The notes: generated by a model not told the origin, from the letters alone. A stretch of 64,000 nucleotides of DNA from Nonomuraea montanisoli (GCF_013363975.1 NZ_JABWGN010000014.1:1-64000); one strand, 5' to 3'. Shown: positions 8,467 to 17,162, numbered from the stretch's first letter. Translations and numbers: made by a program.

Positions 8467-8489
8467 TGTACGACAGATGATGTGCGACA
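8467..8489 (-). promoter_or_regulatory. Direct repeat in the frd operon promoter region
   Basis: TGTACGACA at 8467-8475 and TGTGCGACA at 8481-8489, period 14 bp, lie 35-57 bp upstream of the small leader gene. They are a plausible activator or repressor site; no known consensus was matched with confidence. Confidence 0.35.
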
Positions 8490-8534
8490 GATCGGGTATA
8501 TCCACACAAGCACCAGGACCGGCGTCGGGAAAGG

Positions 8535-10223
8535 TCAGTCCGCTGTTCCCTTCTCCGGCGGCGTACCGTCCCGCTCCGCGTCCTTCGCGGGCTTCTCGTG
8601 CGGGTAGTGCAGGTCGAAGGCGGGCCGTTCGGAGCGGATGGGCGGCATGAACGTGAAGTTGTGCCGCGGCGGCGGGCACGAGGTCGCCCATTCGAGCGAG
8701 TTGCAGAACCCCCACGGGTCGTCCACCGTGACGCGCGGGGCCCGCCGCGCGGTCCTCCAGACGTTGTAGAGGAACGGCAGCGTGGACAGCCCCAGCAGGA
8801 ACGCGCCGACGGACGAGATCTCGTTCAGCGCCGTGAACCCGTCGGCGGCGCTGTAGTCGGCGTAGCGGCGCGGGAAGCCGGCCGCTCCCAGCCAGTGCTG
8901 CACGAGGAACGTCGTGTGGAAGCCGACGAACAGGGTCCAGAAGTGGACCTTGCCGAGCCGGTCGTCGAGCATGCGGCCGGTCATCTTGGGCCACCAGAAG
9001 TAGAACCCGGCGAACATCGCGAACACGACCGTCCCGAAGACCACGTAGTGGAAGTGCGCGACCACGAAGTAGGTGTCGCTGATGTGGAAGTCCAGCGGCG
9101 GCGAGGCCAGGATGACGCCCGTCAGGCCCCCGAGCAGGAAGGTGACCAGGAAGCCGATCGCGAACAGCATCGGCGTCTGGAAGCTGATGTGACCGCGCCA
9201 CATGGTGCCGATCCAGTTGAAGAACTTCACGCCCGTCGGCACCGCGATGAGGAACGTCATGAACGAGAAGAACGGCAGCAGCACCTGCCCGGTCGGGAAC
9301 ATGTGGTGCGCCCACACGGTCATCGACAGGCCTGCGATCGCGACCGTCGCGCCGACCAGCCCCATGTAGCCGAAGATCGGCTTGCGGGAGAAGACGGGGA
9401 TGACCTCGGTGATGATCCCGAAGAACGGCAGCGCGATGATGTACACCTCGGGATGGCCGAAGAACCAGAACAGGTGCTGCCAGATCATCGGGCCGCCGTT
9501 GGCCGCGTCGAACACGTGGGTGCCGAGCTTGCGGTCCGACTCGAGCACGAGCAGCGCGGCGGCCAGCACCGGGAACGCCATGAGCACGAGCATGCTGGTC
9601 AGCAACGTGTTCCAGGTGAAGATCGGCATGCGGAACATCGTCATGCCGGGCGCCCGCATCCCGATGATCGTGGTGATGAAGTTGACCGACCCGAGGATCG
9701 TGCCGAGGCCCGACAACGCGAGGCCCATGATCCATAAGTCGCCGCCCATGCCGGGCGAGTAGGTCGCCGAGGCGAGCGGCGTGTAGGCGAACCAGCCGAA
9801 GTCGGCCGCGCCTCCCGGGGTGAAGAACCCCGCCGTCGCGATCAGGCTGCCGAACAGGAACAGCCAGTACGCCACCGCGTTCAGCCGCGGGAACGCCACG
9901 TCCGGCGCCCCGATCTGCAGCGGCATGACCACGTTGGCGAACCCGGCGAACAGCGGCGTGGCGAACATGAGCAGCATCGCGGTGCCGTGCATGGTGAAGA
10001 GCTGGTTGTAGTGCTCCTGGCTGACGAGCTGCATGCCCGGCCGGGCCAGCTCCGCGCGCATCACCATGGCCATGACCCCGGCGACCAGGAAGAACACGAA
10101 CGACGTGATCAGGTACAGGTAGCCGATGACCTTGTGGTCGGTCGTGGACAGCCAGGAGACGACCACGGTGCCGGTGCGGCGCCGCCTCACCTGGGCGATC
10201 GAGGTCTCGCGAACAGTCGTCAC
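8535..10223 (-). CDS. ctaD: Cytochrome c oxidase (aa3) subunit I
   Basis: A 562-residue, twelve-helix heme-copper oxidase core that reduces oxygen and pumps protons. The HGTAMLLMFATP heme a ligand, the HPEVYIIALPFFG motif with the CuB His-Tyr pair, the WAHHMFPTGQ CuB histidines and the VAHFHYVVFGTV heme ligands are all present. The GTG at 10221-10223 is chosen because a GAGGGAG site precedes it; longer readings add an implausible charged tail. No ctaC or ctaE lies beside it, so this is probably a second, stand-alone copy in addition to a main oxidase operon elsewhere. It is separated from the frd leader gene by 102 bp on the same strand. Confidence 0.93.
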   Translation of the reverse strand: MTTVRETSIAQVRRRRTGTVVVSWLSTTDHKVIGYLYLITSFVFFLVAGVMAMVMRAELARPGMQLVSQEHYNQLFTMHGTAMLLMFATPLFAGFANVVMPLQIGAPDVAFPRLNAVAYWLFLFGSLIATAGFFTPGGAADFGWFAYTPLASATYSPGMGGDLWIMGLALSGLGTILGSVNFITTIIGMRAPGMTMFRMPIFTWNTLLTSMLVLMAFPVLAAALLVLESDRKLGTHVFDAANGGPMIWQHLFWFFGHPEVYIIALPFFGIITEVIPVFSRKPIFGYMGLVGATVAIAGLSMTVWAHHMFPTGQVLLPFFSFMTFLIAVPTGVKFFNWIGTMWRGHISFQTPMLFAIGFLVTFLLGGLTGVILASPPLDFHISDTYFVVAHFHYVVFGTVVFAMFAGFYFWWPKMTGRMLDDRLGKVHFWTLFVGFHTTFLVQHWLGAAGFPRRYADYSAADGFTALNEISSVGAFLLGLSTLPFLYNVWRTARRAPRVTVDDPWGFCNSLEWATSCPPPRHNFTFMPPIRSERPAFDLHYPHEKPAKDAERDGTPPEKGTAD

Positions 10224-10432
10224 GCCTGCTCCCTCCTCGGTGGAGTGATGGCCCTGCCGTACCGGACCCCGGCGCCCTCCATTGCACGCCACCGATCGCC
10301 CCGCGTGAAGCCCCGCGGCGCCGTCCGCCCGGATTCTCCGGAGCTGCCCCCTCCCACATGGCGGACGGATTCCTGCTCGCGGGGCCGCGTCTTCTATCCT
10401 TCGTATCCGACCCATTCGGAGGAGAGAATCTC
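10224..10432. other. Divergent promoter region between ctaD and the aminotransferase gene
   Basis: About 210 bp without a supported gene. A TATCCT -10-like hexamer lies near 10395 for the rightward gene, followed by its GGAGGAGA ribosome binding site. The leftward ctaD ribosome binding site is at the other edge. Confidence 0.4.
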
Positions 10433-11638
10433 GTGAACGCTCAGCGCGACTACGCCGACCTCGTCCAGCGTGGCCTCTCGCTCGACCTGACCCGTGGCAA
10501 GCCGTCCCCGCGCCAGCTCGATCTCTCCAACGACATGCTTCACCTGCCGACGACCTTCCGCGCCGCCGACGGCACCGACGCCCGCAACTACGGCGGCCTC
10601 CAGGGCCTGCCGGAGCTGCGCGAGCTGTTCGCGCCGCTGGTCCAGGTGCCCGCGGGCCAGCTCGTCGTGGGCGGCAACTCCAGCCTGGCGCTGATGCACG
10701 ACACGATCGTGCACGCGCTGCTCACCCCGGTCCCCGGCGCCGCGCGCCGGTGGGTCGAGGAGCCGAAGGTCACGTTCCTGTGCCCAGTACCCGGCTACGA
10801 CCGGCACTTCACGATCACCGAGCGGTTCGGCATCACGATGGTGCCCGTCCCGATGAACGCCGACGGCCCCGACATGGACGTGGTCGAGCGCCTGGTCGCC
10901 ACCGACGCCAGCGTCAAGGGCATGTGGTGCGTGCCCAAGTACAGCAACCCGTCCGGCGCCACCTACAGCGCCGAGACGGTGCGCAGGCTCGCCGCCATGC
11001 CGGCCGCCGCCCCCGACTTCCGGATCTTCTGGGACAACGCCTACGCGGTGCACCACCTCACCGACGCCCCGGCCGAGCTGGCCGACCTGCTCGCGCTGGC
11101 GGCCGAGCACGGCAACCCCGACCGCGTGTTCGTCTACGCCTCCACCTCCAAGGTGACGCTGGCGGGCAGCGGCGTGTCGTTCTTCGGCTCCTCCCCCGCC
11201 AACGTCGAGTGGTTCCTGCACAACACCTCCAAGCAGTCCATCGGCCCCGACAAGGTCAACCAGCTCCGGCACGTGGAGTTCCTGCGCGACCCCGAGGGTC
11301 TCGCCGCGCACATGCGCCGCCACGCCGAGCTCGTCTGGCCGAAGTTCGAGCTGGTCGACCGGGTGCTGGCCAAGGAGCTGGGCGACCTGGGCACCTGGAG
11401 CAGCCCCGTCGGCGGCTACTTCATCAGCCTGGAGGTGCCGCACGCCGGCGAGGTGGTGGCCAAGGCCAAGGCGGCGGGCATCGCGCTCACCCCGGCCGGC
11501 GCCACCCACCCCTACGGCAAGGACCCCGACGACCGCTTCATCCGCATCGCGCCCACCTTCCCGGGGCTCGACGAGCTGGAGCAGGCCATCACGGGCCTCG
11601 CCGTGTGCGCCCGCCTGGTCGCCGACGAGCACGCCTGA
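10433..11638 (+). CDS. Aspartate aminotransferase-like PLP enzyme (actinobacterial class I, PF12897 type)
   Basis: A 401-residue fold-type I aminotransferase. The opening LSLDLTRGKPSPRQLDLSND is characteristic of the actinobacterial aspartate aminotransferases related to M. tuberculosis Rv3722c. PLP-binding features are the WDNAYAVHHL aspartate, the ASTSKVTLAGSG segment with the Schiff-base lysine at K240, and a FIRIAPTFP arginine near the C-terminus for the substrate carboxylate. The GTG at 10433 follows GGAGGAGA with a 7-nt spacer, which excludes longer readings. It stands alone, ending at a large shared hairpin. Aspartate specificity is inferred from family resemblance. Confidence 0.87.
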   Translation: MNAQRDYADLVQRGLSLDLTRGKPSPRQLDLSNDMLHLPTTFRAADGTDARNYGGLQGLPELRELFAPLVQVPAGQLVVGGNSSLALMHDTIVHALLTPVPGAARRWVEEPKVTFLCPVPGYDRHFTITERFGITMVPVPMNADGPDMDVVERLVATDASVKGMWCVPKYSNPSGATYSAETVRRLAAMPAAAPDFRIFWDNAYAVHHLTDAPAELADLLALAAEHGNPDRVFVYASTSKVTLAGSGVSFFGSSPANVEWFLHNTSKQSIGPDKVNQLRHVEFLRDPEGLAAHMRRHAELVWPKFELVDRVLAKELGDLGTWSSPVGGYFISLEVPHAGEVVAKAKAAGIALTPAGATHPYGKDPDDRFIRIAPTFPGLDELEQAITGLAVCARLVADEHA

Positions 11639-11657
11639 CCCGCCGCACGTCCAGGCA

Positions 11658-11690
11658 CGGCTTCAGGCGCGACCCGCGCGCCTGAAGCCG
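11658..11690. terminator. Bidirectional hairpin terminator
   Basis: Perfect 14-bp stem (CGGCTTCAGGCGCG at 11658-11671 and its complement at 11677-11690) with a 5-nt loop. It lies 20 bp after the aminotransferase stop and includes the stop codon of the convergent membrane-protein gene, so it can serve both transcripts. Confidence 0.8.
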
Positions 11691-12238
11691 AAGATGTAGT
11701 CGCGCGTCTCGCTCGGATGGACCGAGACGCCGAGGCCGGGCTCGAAGACGACGTTGTCGCGCGCGCAGTACCGCAGGCGCTCCCACACCTGGAACGCCTG
11801 CTCGCGCGCGGGCTCCTCGGCCCGGTCGCGCCGGCGGGCGCCGTACGAGCCGAGCACCTGGAGCAGGCCGAACCCCCAGAACAGGCCGGTGAGGCAGAAC
11901 GGCGCGAGCAGCACCTCGCCCCAGCCGGAGTCCTTGCCCATCGCGATCACCAGCGACACCACCAGGTGCACGAGGGCGGCCACCCCGAGCAGGATGTAGC
12001 CCTGGTTGCGCACCCAGGGGGCGTACTGGCGGCTGGGGAACGACATCCACACGGCGAGCTGGGTGCGGCTCATCAGGTGCTTGGTCGCGCCGAGCGACAC
12101 GGCCGTCGGCAGGTCGGCGATCTCGCGCTCGCCGGGCAGGCGCACGCGTCCGATGCGGTACGTGGTCCCCGCGGCCACGGCTCCCGGCACGGAGACGACC
12201 TGGTCAGCCTGGGAACACGCCGGACACGTCACTTCCAC
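11663..12238 (-). CDS. Zinc-ribbon membrane protein of unknown function
   Basis: A 191-residue protein. The N-terminus has a VTCPACSQAD CxxC motif, half of a zinc ribbon, then a basic/aromatic linker. Two hydrophobic helices sit at about residues 80-103 and 108-132, followed by a charged cytoplasmic tail with RYCARDNVVF. The GTG at 12236-12238 sits 6 nt after a CAGACT -10-like box on the minus strand, so the start may be leaderless. I do not recognise a function. It is convergent with the aminotransferase gene and divergent from the FAD oxidase gene, so it is probably monocistronic. Confidence 0.7.
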   Translation of the reverse strand: MEVTCPACSQADQVVSVPGAVAAGTTYRIGRVRLPGEREIADLPTAVSLGATKHLMSRTQLAVWMSFPSRQYAPWVRNQGYILLGVAALVHLVVSLVIAMGKDSGWGEVLLAPFCLTGLFWGFGLLQVLGSYGARRRDRAEEPAREQAFQVWERLRYCARDNVVFEPGLGVSVHPSETRDYIFGFRRAGRA

Positions 12239-12277
12239 CCGGGCAGTCTGGCCGTAAGCGTCGATACGCGCAAACCG

Positions 12278-12283
12278 TAAGGT
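12278..12283 (+). promoter_or_regulatory. -10 box of the FAD oxidase gene
   Basis: TAAGGT seven nucleotides before the GTG at 12291; the gene has no good ribosome binding site, which fits a leaderless transcript. Confidence 0.5.
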
Positions 12284-12290
12284 TCTTCAT

Positions 12291-13652
12291 GTGAGACCCA
12301 TCGATGCCTTGGTCGACGCCCTTCCCGCCGGGCGTGTCGTGACCGATCCCGACGTGGCCGACTCCTACGCGCGCGACCGCACGTTCGTCGAGCCAGGCAA
12401 GCCGCTCGGCGTGGTGCTGGCCGCCACCCGCGACGACGTCGTCACCACGATGCGCTGGGCGAGCGAGCACCGCGTCCCGGTCGTGCCGCGCGGCGCGGGC
12501 ACCGGCCTGGCGGGGGCGGCCACGGCGACCGACGGCGCGGTCGTCCTGTCCCTGGCCCGCATGACCGCGATCAGGGAGCTGTCCCCGGCCGACGAGATCG
12601 CCGTGGTGGAGCCCGGCGTGATCACCGCCGACCTCGACCGGGCCGCCCGGGAGCACGGGCTCATGTACGCGCCGGACCCGTCGTCGTACGAGATCTCCAC
12701 GATCGGCGGCAACCTGGCGACCAACGCGGGCGGGCTGCGCTGCGTGAAGTACGGCGTGACGCGCGACTCGGCGCTCGGCCTGGAGGTCGTGCTGGCCGAC
12801 GGGCGGATCCTCAACACCGGCCGGCGCACCATGAAGGGCGTCACCGGCTACGACCTGACCGGGCTGTTCGTCGGCTCCGAGGGCACGCTCGGCGTCATCA
12901 CCTCGGCCACGGTGCGGCTGCGCCGCGCCCCCGAGCAGCCGCCGGCGACGTTCGCCGCCGAGTTCGGGTCGCTGCGCGACGCGGGCGCCGCCGTGGCGGC
13001 CATCATGGCGGCCGGCTGCCAGCCGTCGCTGATGGAGCTGATGGACCGGGCGACGCTGGAGGCCATCGACGAGTGGCGCAACATCGGCCTGGAGCCGGGG
13101 ACGAACGCCATGCTCATCGGCCAGTCCGACGCCTCCGACAGCCAGGCCGTGGTCGAGCGCATGGAGGCCCTGTGCGTGGAGAACGGCGCCTCGTTCGTGG
13201 CCGTCTCCTCCAGCCCGCAGGAGGCCGAGGAGCTGATCGGCGTGCGGCGCATGGCCTACCACGCCGGTGAACGGCTCGGCGCGTGCCTGGTGGAGGACGT
13301 CTGCGTGCCCCGCTCGGCGCTGCCCGAGATGGTCGGCGCGGTCGAGGCGGCGGCGGCCAGGCACGAGGCGAAGATCTTCACGGTCGCGCACGCCGGCGAC
13401 GGCAACCTGCACCCTGTGTTCGTCTTCGAGCACGGCCTGACCGAGCCGCCGGCGAACGTGTGGGCGGCGGCCGACGAGGTGTTCACGCGGGCGCTGGAGC
13501 TCGGCGGCACGCTGACCGGGGAGCACGGGGTCGGCCTGCTCAAGCGCCGGTGGCTGGCGCTGGAGTCCGGGCCGGTCACACGGGAGGTGCAGCACGGCAT
13601 CAAGGCGGTGTTCGACCCGCTGGGCATCCTCAACCCGGGCAAGGCCATCTAG
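12291..13652 (+). CDS. FAD-linked oxidase, glycolate/D-lactate dehydrogenase GlcD type
   Basis: A 453-residue flavoprotein. Residues ~35-210 form the FAD_binding_4 domain with VPRGAGTGLAGAA and the YEISTIGGNLATNAGGLRC flavin segment. The C-terminal FAD-oxidase domain contains FTVAHAGDGNLHPVF, whose histidines coordinate metal in the family, and LTGEHGVGLLKRRWL near the end. Such enzymes oxidise 2-hydroxy acids (glycolate, D-lactate or similar) and pass electrons to quinone or an iron-sulfur partner. No glcE/glcF genes lie nearby, so the exact substrate and electron acceptor are open. Divergent from the membrane-protein gene. Confidence 0.88.
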   Translation: MRPIDALVDALPAGRVVTDPDVADSYARDRTFVEPGKPLGVVLAATRDDVVTTMRWASEHRVPVVPRGAGTGLAGAATATDGAVVLSLARMTAIRELSPADEIAVVEPGVITADLDRAAREHGLMYAPDPSSYEISTIGGNLATNAGGLRCVKYGVTRDSALGLEVVLADGRILNTGRRTMKGVTGYDLTGLFVGSEGTLGVITSATVRLRRAPEQPPATFAAEFGSLRDAGAAVAAIMAAGCQPSLMELMDRATLEAIDEWRNIGLEPGTNAMLIGQSDASDSQAVVERMEALCVENGASFVAVSSSPQEAEELIGVRRMAYHAGERLGACLVEDVCVPRSALPEMVGAVEAAAARHEAKIFTVAHAGDGNLHPVFVFEHGLTEPPANVWAAADEVFTRALELGGTLTGEHGVGLLKRRWLALESGPVTREVQHGIKAVFDPLGILNPGKAI

Positions 13653-13849
13653 CCCTGTCTGTCGGTCGCCGTCCTGTCTGTCGCCGGGCATGACGGCGAG
13701 CGTGGTCCTGGCCACAATCCGCACACAAGCACTGACATGAGCCGACAAATCGTGAAAGAAATGTCAAGGCCGGGCCACGCACCAACCATCACGCTGGTAG
13801 CGTTCTGCCCCAGTTGTCATGAAGTCATGCGTGGTCATGGGGGTCCAAC
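13653..13849 (+). promoter_or_regulatory. Upstream region of the large Ser/Thr kinase gene
   Basis: About 200 bp without a gene. It contains two copies of CCTGTCTGTCG with a 16-bp period near 13655 and 13671, and a TAGCGT -10-like hexamer at 13798-13803, about 50 nt before the kinase start. A leadered promoter for the kinase gene is likely. Confidence 0.4.
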
Positions 13850-16354
13850 GTGAATCCGTACCAGCCGTTGGCGGCGGACGATCCGCGACGGCTGGGGGCC
13901 TACGAGCTCCTCGGCCGTCTCGGCGAGGGCGGCCAGGGCGTCGTCTATCTGGGACGTGACGAATCCGGCGAGCAGGTGGCGGTCAAGCTCCTGCACCACG
14001 CCGCGGTCGCCGACCCGGAGGCGCGCAGCCGCTTCCTGCGCGAGGTCGCCGTGGCGCAGCGGGTGGCCCGGTTCTGCACGGCGCCGGTGCTCCACGCCGA
14101 CCTGGAGGGCAGCCGGCCGTACATCGTCAGCGAGTTCGTGCCCGGCCCGTCGCTGCGCCAGCTCGTCATCAACGAAGGGCCGCGCCGGGGGGCCGCCCTG
14201 GAGCGGCTCGCGATCAGTACGGCGACGGCGCTGGCGGCCATCCACCGGGCGGGGATCCTGCACCGCGACTTCAAGCCCGCCAATGTGCTCATGGGGCCCG
14301 AGGGCCCGGTCGTGATCGACTTCGGCATCGCGCGGGCGCTCGACTCGCCCGGCGCGACGGCCACCGGCATGGCCATGGGCACGCCCTCGTACCTCGCTCC
14401 GGAGCAGCTCAGCGGCGGTGTGGTGTCCGAGGCCGCGGACGTGTTCGCGTGGGGCGTCACGATGGTGTTCGCCGCGACGGGCGCGCCGGCGTTCGGCGCC
14501 GACTCCATCCCCGTCGTGATGAACCGCATCCTGCACGAGGAGCCGCAGCTCGGCGGGATGGACGGGACGCTCGGCGAGCTGGTCGCCCTGTGCCTGTCCA
14601 AGGACCCGACGGTGCGGCCGAGCGCGGACGAGCTGATCGTGCGGCTCACGGGGCAGCCCGCGCCGAAGGCGGCGATCGAGCCGGTGACGGGCGGTCAGGC
14701 GATCCCGGCCGGTCAGACGGTTCCCGGTGGTACGGCCGTACCTGGCGGCCAGCCTGTCCCGGGTGGTCAGTCTGTATCCGGCGGTCAGCCCGTTCCCGGT
14801 GGTCAGCCCGTCCCGGGTGGTCAGCCCGTTCCCGGTGGTCAGCCCGGCTCCGGCGGCCAGCCTGTTCCCGGCGGCCCGCAGGGCGGCGCGGCTCCCTACT
14901 CCGGCCCGCACCAGACGGGCGCGCACCTCCCCAACGCGGCCCAGCAGCCCGGCGGCCACCCCGGCGCGCAGCCTGCCACGGGCGGGCAGCACCCGGGCGC
15001 GGCCCAGCAGGGCATGCCCCAGCCCGGCGCGCAGCATCCCGGCATGCCGCAGGCCGGCGCCCAGCACCCCGGCATGCCGCAGGCAGGCGCCCAGCACCCC
15101 GGCATGCCCCAGGCTGCCGGGGGCGGCGCCCACCCCGGGGGGCCGGGCGCGGGCGGGCAGGCACCATGGCCGGGCCCGCAGGGCGCCGGCGCGATGGGCC
15201 CCGGCATGGGCGGCATGAACGTCCCCGGCCACCCCCAAGGCCCCGCCGGTCACGCCGGTCTGGCCGCGGCGGCCGGCGGCCAGGGCGGCGCGGCCCACGG
15301 CGGCCCTGCGAACGGCCGCGGTCAGGCGGGCCACGGCGCCAACGGTCCCGCGAACGGCCGGGGCGGTCAGGCAGGCCACGGCGCCGGCGGCCCCGGCGAC
15401 CAGCAGGGCCGGCCCGAGGCCGCCAAGCAGCGCCGCACCCTCACGTTCGCCCTGTCCGGCGCCGCCGCCGCGGCCCTGCTCGTCGTGGCCGGCGTGGTCA
15501 TCGTGCAGTCCCAGGGCAAGCCCACCGAGGTCGTCGCCGTGGGCAACCAGAGCCAGGCGAGCCCCACCGACGGCTCGGGCGCCGGACAGCCGCTGGAGCC
15601 GCCGCGCGTGGAGGCCACCCCCGAGCCGGGCCTTCCGACGTCCGGCGCGGTCCAGACGCCTGACCTGGAGGAGCCCGAGCCGACGAAGACGGCGGCGGCG
15701 CAGAAGCAGCCGAGCCCCCTCCATCCGGTCGCCACCCAGGCGCAGATCCCGACCACGGTGGCCCCGCCGAAGCACGAGGAGAAGACCTCCGCGCCCGAGC
15801 CGGAGCCCACCAGCAAGCCGACGAAGACGAAGAAGCACTCGGACGACATGGTGGACCCGGCGACGGCGCCCACGGACACGCCGGGCGACGACCAGGTCTC
15901 GCAGCCTCCGGCGCAGCCCACGACCAAGCCGACCACCAGGCCGACCACCCAGCCCACCGCGAAGCCCACGACCAAGCCGACCACCGCGAAGCCGACGGTC
16001 AAGCCCACCACCGCTGCCCCGCTCAAGCCGAACCCGTACTCGCCGGCCCAGGCGTGCGGGGCGGGCTTCAAGGTGATCGACAGCCACGCGCTCGGCGGCA
16101 GCGCCACGATCTACCTGCTCTACAACTCGGGCGCGGGCCAGAACTGCGTGGTGACCATGTCGAAGTACGTGTATCCGGGCAAGGTCTCGATGAACGCCAT
16201 CCTCCAGGTGAAGGGCGGCTCCAGCGGCTCGAACCCGGGCAGCTTCACCGCGTACGCGGGCCCGGTGCGGGCGAGCGCGAAGAACCAGTGCGTGATCTGG
16301 GGCGGCACCTGGAAGACGCTGACCTGGAAGTCGGGCTGGAGCCACTGCAGCTGA
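13850..16354 (+). CDS. Transmembrane Ser/Thr protein kinase with a SapA-like extracellular domain
   Basis: An 834-residue Hanks-type kinase. Residues ~18-275 hold the GRLGEGGQGVVYLG loop, K46, the HRDFKPANV catalytic loop (H138-D140) and VIDFGIARAL. A cytoplasmic linker of Gly/Pro/Gln repeats follows (units of PVPGGQ, then GMPQAGAQHP), with one membrane helix at ~531-556. The outside part is Pro/Thr-rich with a KPTT-type stalk, then a folded C-terminal ~105 residues with CGAGFKVIDSHALGG, TIYLLYNSGAGQNCVV and CVIWGGTW. This resembles the secreted spore-associated protein A family of Streptomyces. The ligand and substrates are unknown. The GTG start follows a GGGGGT site. Ends at a strong hairpin. 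Confidence 0.9.
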   Translation: MNPYQPLAADDPRRLGAYELLGRLGEGGQGVVYLGRDESGEQVAVKLLHHAAVADPEARSRFLREVAVAQRVARFCTAPVLHADLEGSRPYIVSEFVPGPSLRQLVINEGPRRGAALERLAISTATALAAIHRAGILHRDFKPANVLMGPEGPVVIDFGIARALDSPGATATGMAMGTPSYLAPEQLSGGVVSEAADVFAWGVTMVFAATGAPAFGADSIPVVMNRILHEEPQLGGMDGTLGELVALCLSKDPTVRPSADELIVRLTGQPAPKAAIEPVTGGQAIPAGQTVPGGTAVPGGQPVPGGQSVSGGQPVPGGQPVPGGQPVPGGQPGSGGQPVPGGPQGGAAPYSGPHQTGAHLPNAAQQPGGHPGAQPATGGQHPGAAQQGMPQPGAQHPGMPQAGAQHPGMPQAGAQHPGMPQAAGGGAHPGGPGAGGQAPWPGPQGAGAMGPGMGGMNVPGHPQGPAGHAGLAAAAGGQGGAAHGGPANGRGQAGHGANGPANGRGGQAGHGAGGPGDQQGRPEAAKQRRTLTFALSGAAAAALLVVAGVVIVQSQGKPTEVVAVGNQSQASPTDGSGAGQPLEPPRVEATPEPGLPTSGAVQTPDLEEPEPTKTAAAQKQPSPLHPVATQAQIPTTVAPPKHEEKTSAPEPEPTSKPTKTKKHSDDMVDPATAPTDTPGDDQVSQPPAQPTTKPTTRPTTQPTAKPTTKPTTAKPTVKPTTAAPLKPNPYSPAQACGAGFKVIDSHALGGSATIYLLYNSGAGQNCVVTMSKYVYPGKVSMNAILQVKGGSSGSNPGSFTAYAGPVRASAKNQCVIWGGTWKTLTWKSGWSHCS
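14740..14878 (+). repeat. 18-bp tandem repeats in the kinase linker
   Basis: Units encoding PVPGGQ with small variations (GSGGQ, SVSGGQ) repeat about seven times in the cytoplasmic linker. They are in frame throughout, so copy number can vary without breaking the kinase. Confidence 0.75.
15021..15116 (+). repeat. 30-bp tandem repeats in the kinase linker
   Basis: About three copies of a 30-bp unit encoding GMPQAGAQHP, nearly identical at the DNA level, downstream of the shorter PVPGGQ array. Confidence 0.75.
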
Positions 16355-16385
16355 CCCGCGAGGGGCCCGTCCCCTGAGCGTTCCC

Positions 16386-16421
16386 GAAGGCGCCCCACCG
16401 GTCCCCCGGTCGGGCGCCTTC
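16386..16421 (+). terminator. Hairpin terminator after the kinase gene
   Basis: A 10-bp stem (GAAGGCGCCC at 16386-16395, complement at 16412-16421) with a smaller CCGG/CCGG hairpin inside the loop, 31 bp beyond the stop codon. Confidence 0.75.
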
Positions 16422-16517
16422 CGCTGTGCGGGCCTGTGGTCCCCATGACGATCCGTCGGTCCGCGCGCACGGCCCGGACGGCTCGCGGGCGGCCTTCCCC
16501 TCGGCGCGGCCCGGGGT

Positions 16518-16523
16518 TACGCT
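16518..16523 (+). promoter_or_regulatory. -10 box driving the atu-like operon
   Basis: TACGCT six nucleotides before the GTG of the TetR gene. It is the only evident promoter for the five-gene operon. Confidence 0.45.
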
Positions 16524-16529
16524 GTTGAC

Positions 16530-17162
16530 GTGATCGTCAAGTCGGACCCGCTGACGGCCCGGGGCAGGCGCACCAGGGAGGCGCTGGTGCGGGCCGGCCG
16601 GGAGGCGTTCGACGAGCACGGCTACGAGGCCGTGCGGGTCGACGACGTGTGCGCCAGGGCCGGCGTCTCGCACGGCACGTTCTACACGTACTTCACCTCC
16701 AAGGAGGTGCTGTTCCGCGAGGTGGCCGCGGCGGTCGTGGGCGAGATGTTCACCGCCAGCGTCGTGGGCCCCGCGGCCTCCGGCGACCCGTACGCACGGA
16801 TCGAGGCCGCCAACCGCCTCTACCTGCGCGCCTGGTCCGCCAACTCGCGGCTGGTGCGCATGCTGGAGCAGGCCGCCGCGGCCGAGGAGGGCCTGCGCGA
16901 GCTGCTGCTGGAGCTGCGCGAGGTGTTCGTGCGACGCGGCGCCGACGGGCTGCGCCGCCTGCAGGAGCAGGGCCTGGCCGACCCGGCGCTCGACCCGCGG
17001 CTCACCGCGATCATGCTGGGCGGCATGGTCGAGCACTTCGCCCGCGTCTGGCTCGACCTCGGCGAGCCGGCCGACGAGCGCGCGGCCGTGGACCTGCTGA
17101 CCCGGCTGTGGGCTCGGGCCATCGGGTTGACACCGGCGTCGACTTCCGCGGAGGACATGTGA
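16530..17162 (+). CDS. TetR-family regulator of the atu-like cluster
   Basis: A 210-residue repressor. The N-terminal helix-turn-helix includes YEAVRVDDVCARAGVSHGTF followed by YTYFTSKEVLF; the rest is an all-helical ligand-binding domain. It is the first gene of the carboxylase cluster and its TGA overlaps the GTG of the carboxyltransferase gene, so it is co-translated with the enzymes it probably controls. The inducer is likely an acyl-CoA or terpenoid pathway intermediate, by analogy with AtuR/LiuR-type systems. The GTG lies 6 nt after a -10 box, so a leaderless start fits; no ribosome binding site is evident. Confidence 0.88.
   Translation: MIVKSDPLTARGRRTREALVRAGREAFDEHGYEAVRVDDVCARAGVSHGTFYTYFTSKEVLFREVAAAVVGEMFTASVVGPAASGDPYARIEAANRLYLRAWSANSRLVRMLEQAAAAEEGLRELLLELREVFVRRGADGLRRLQEQGLADPALDPRLTAIMLGGMVEHFARVWLDLGEPADERAAVDLLTRLWARAIGLTPASTSAEDM

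Noticed and set aside
13835..16345. Long minus-strand frame opposite the large kinase gene
   Set aside because: Composition is Arg/Gly/Ala-rich with no domain; it mirrors the repetitive linker of the kinase.
16649..17158. N-terminal extension of the carboxyltransferase through the TetR gene
   Set aside because: The upstream reading is the TetR gene in another frame; the GTG at 17159 overlaps the TetR stop and follows GCGGAGG.
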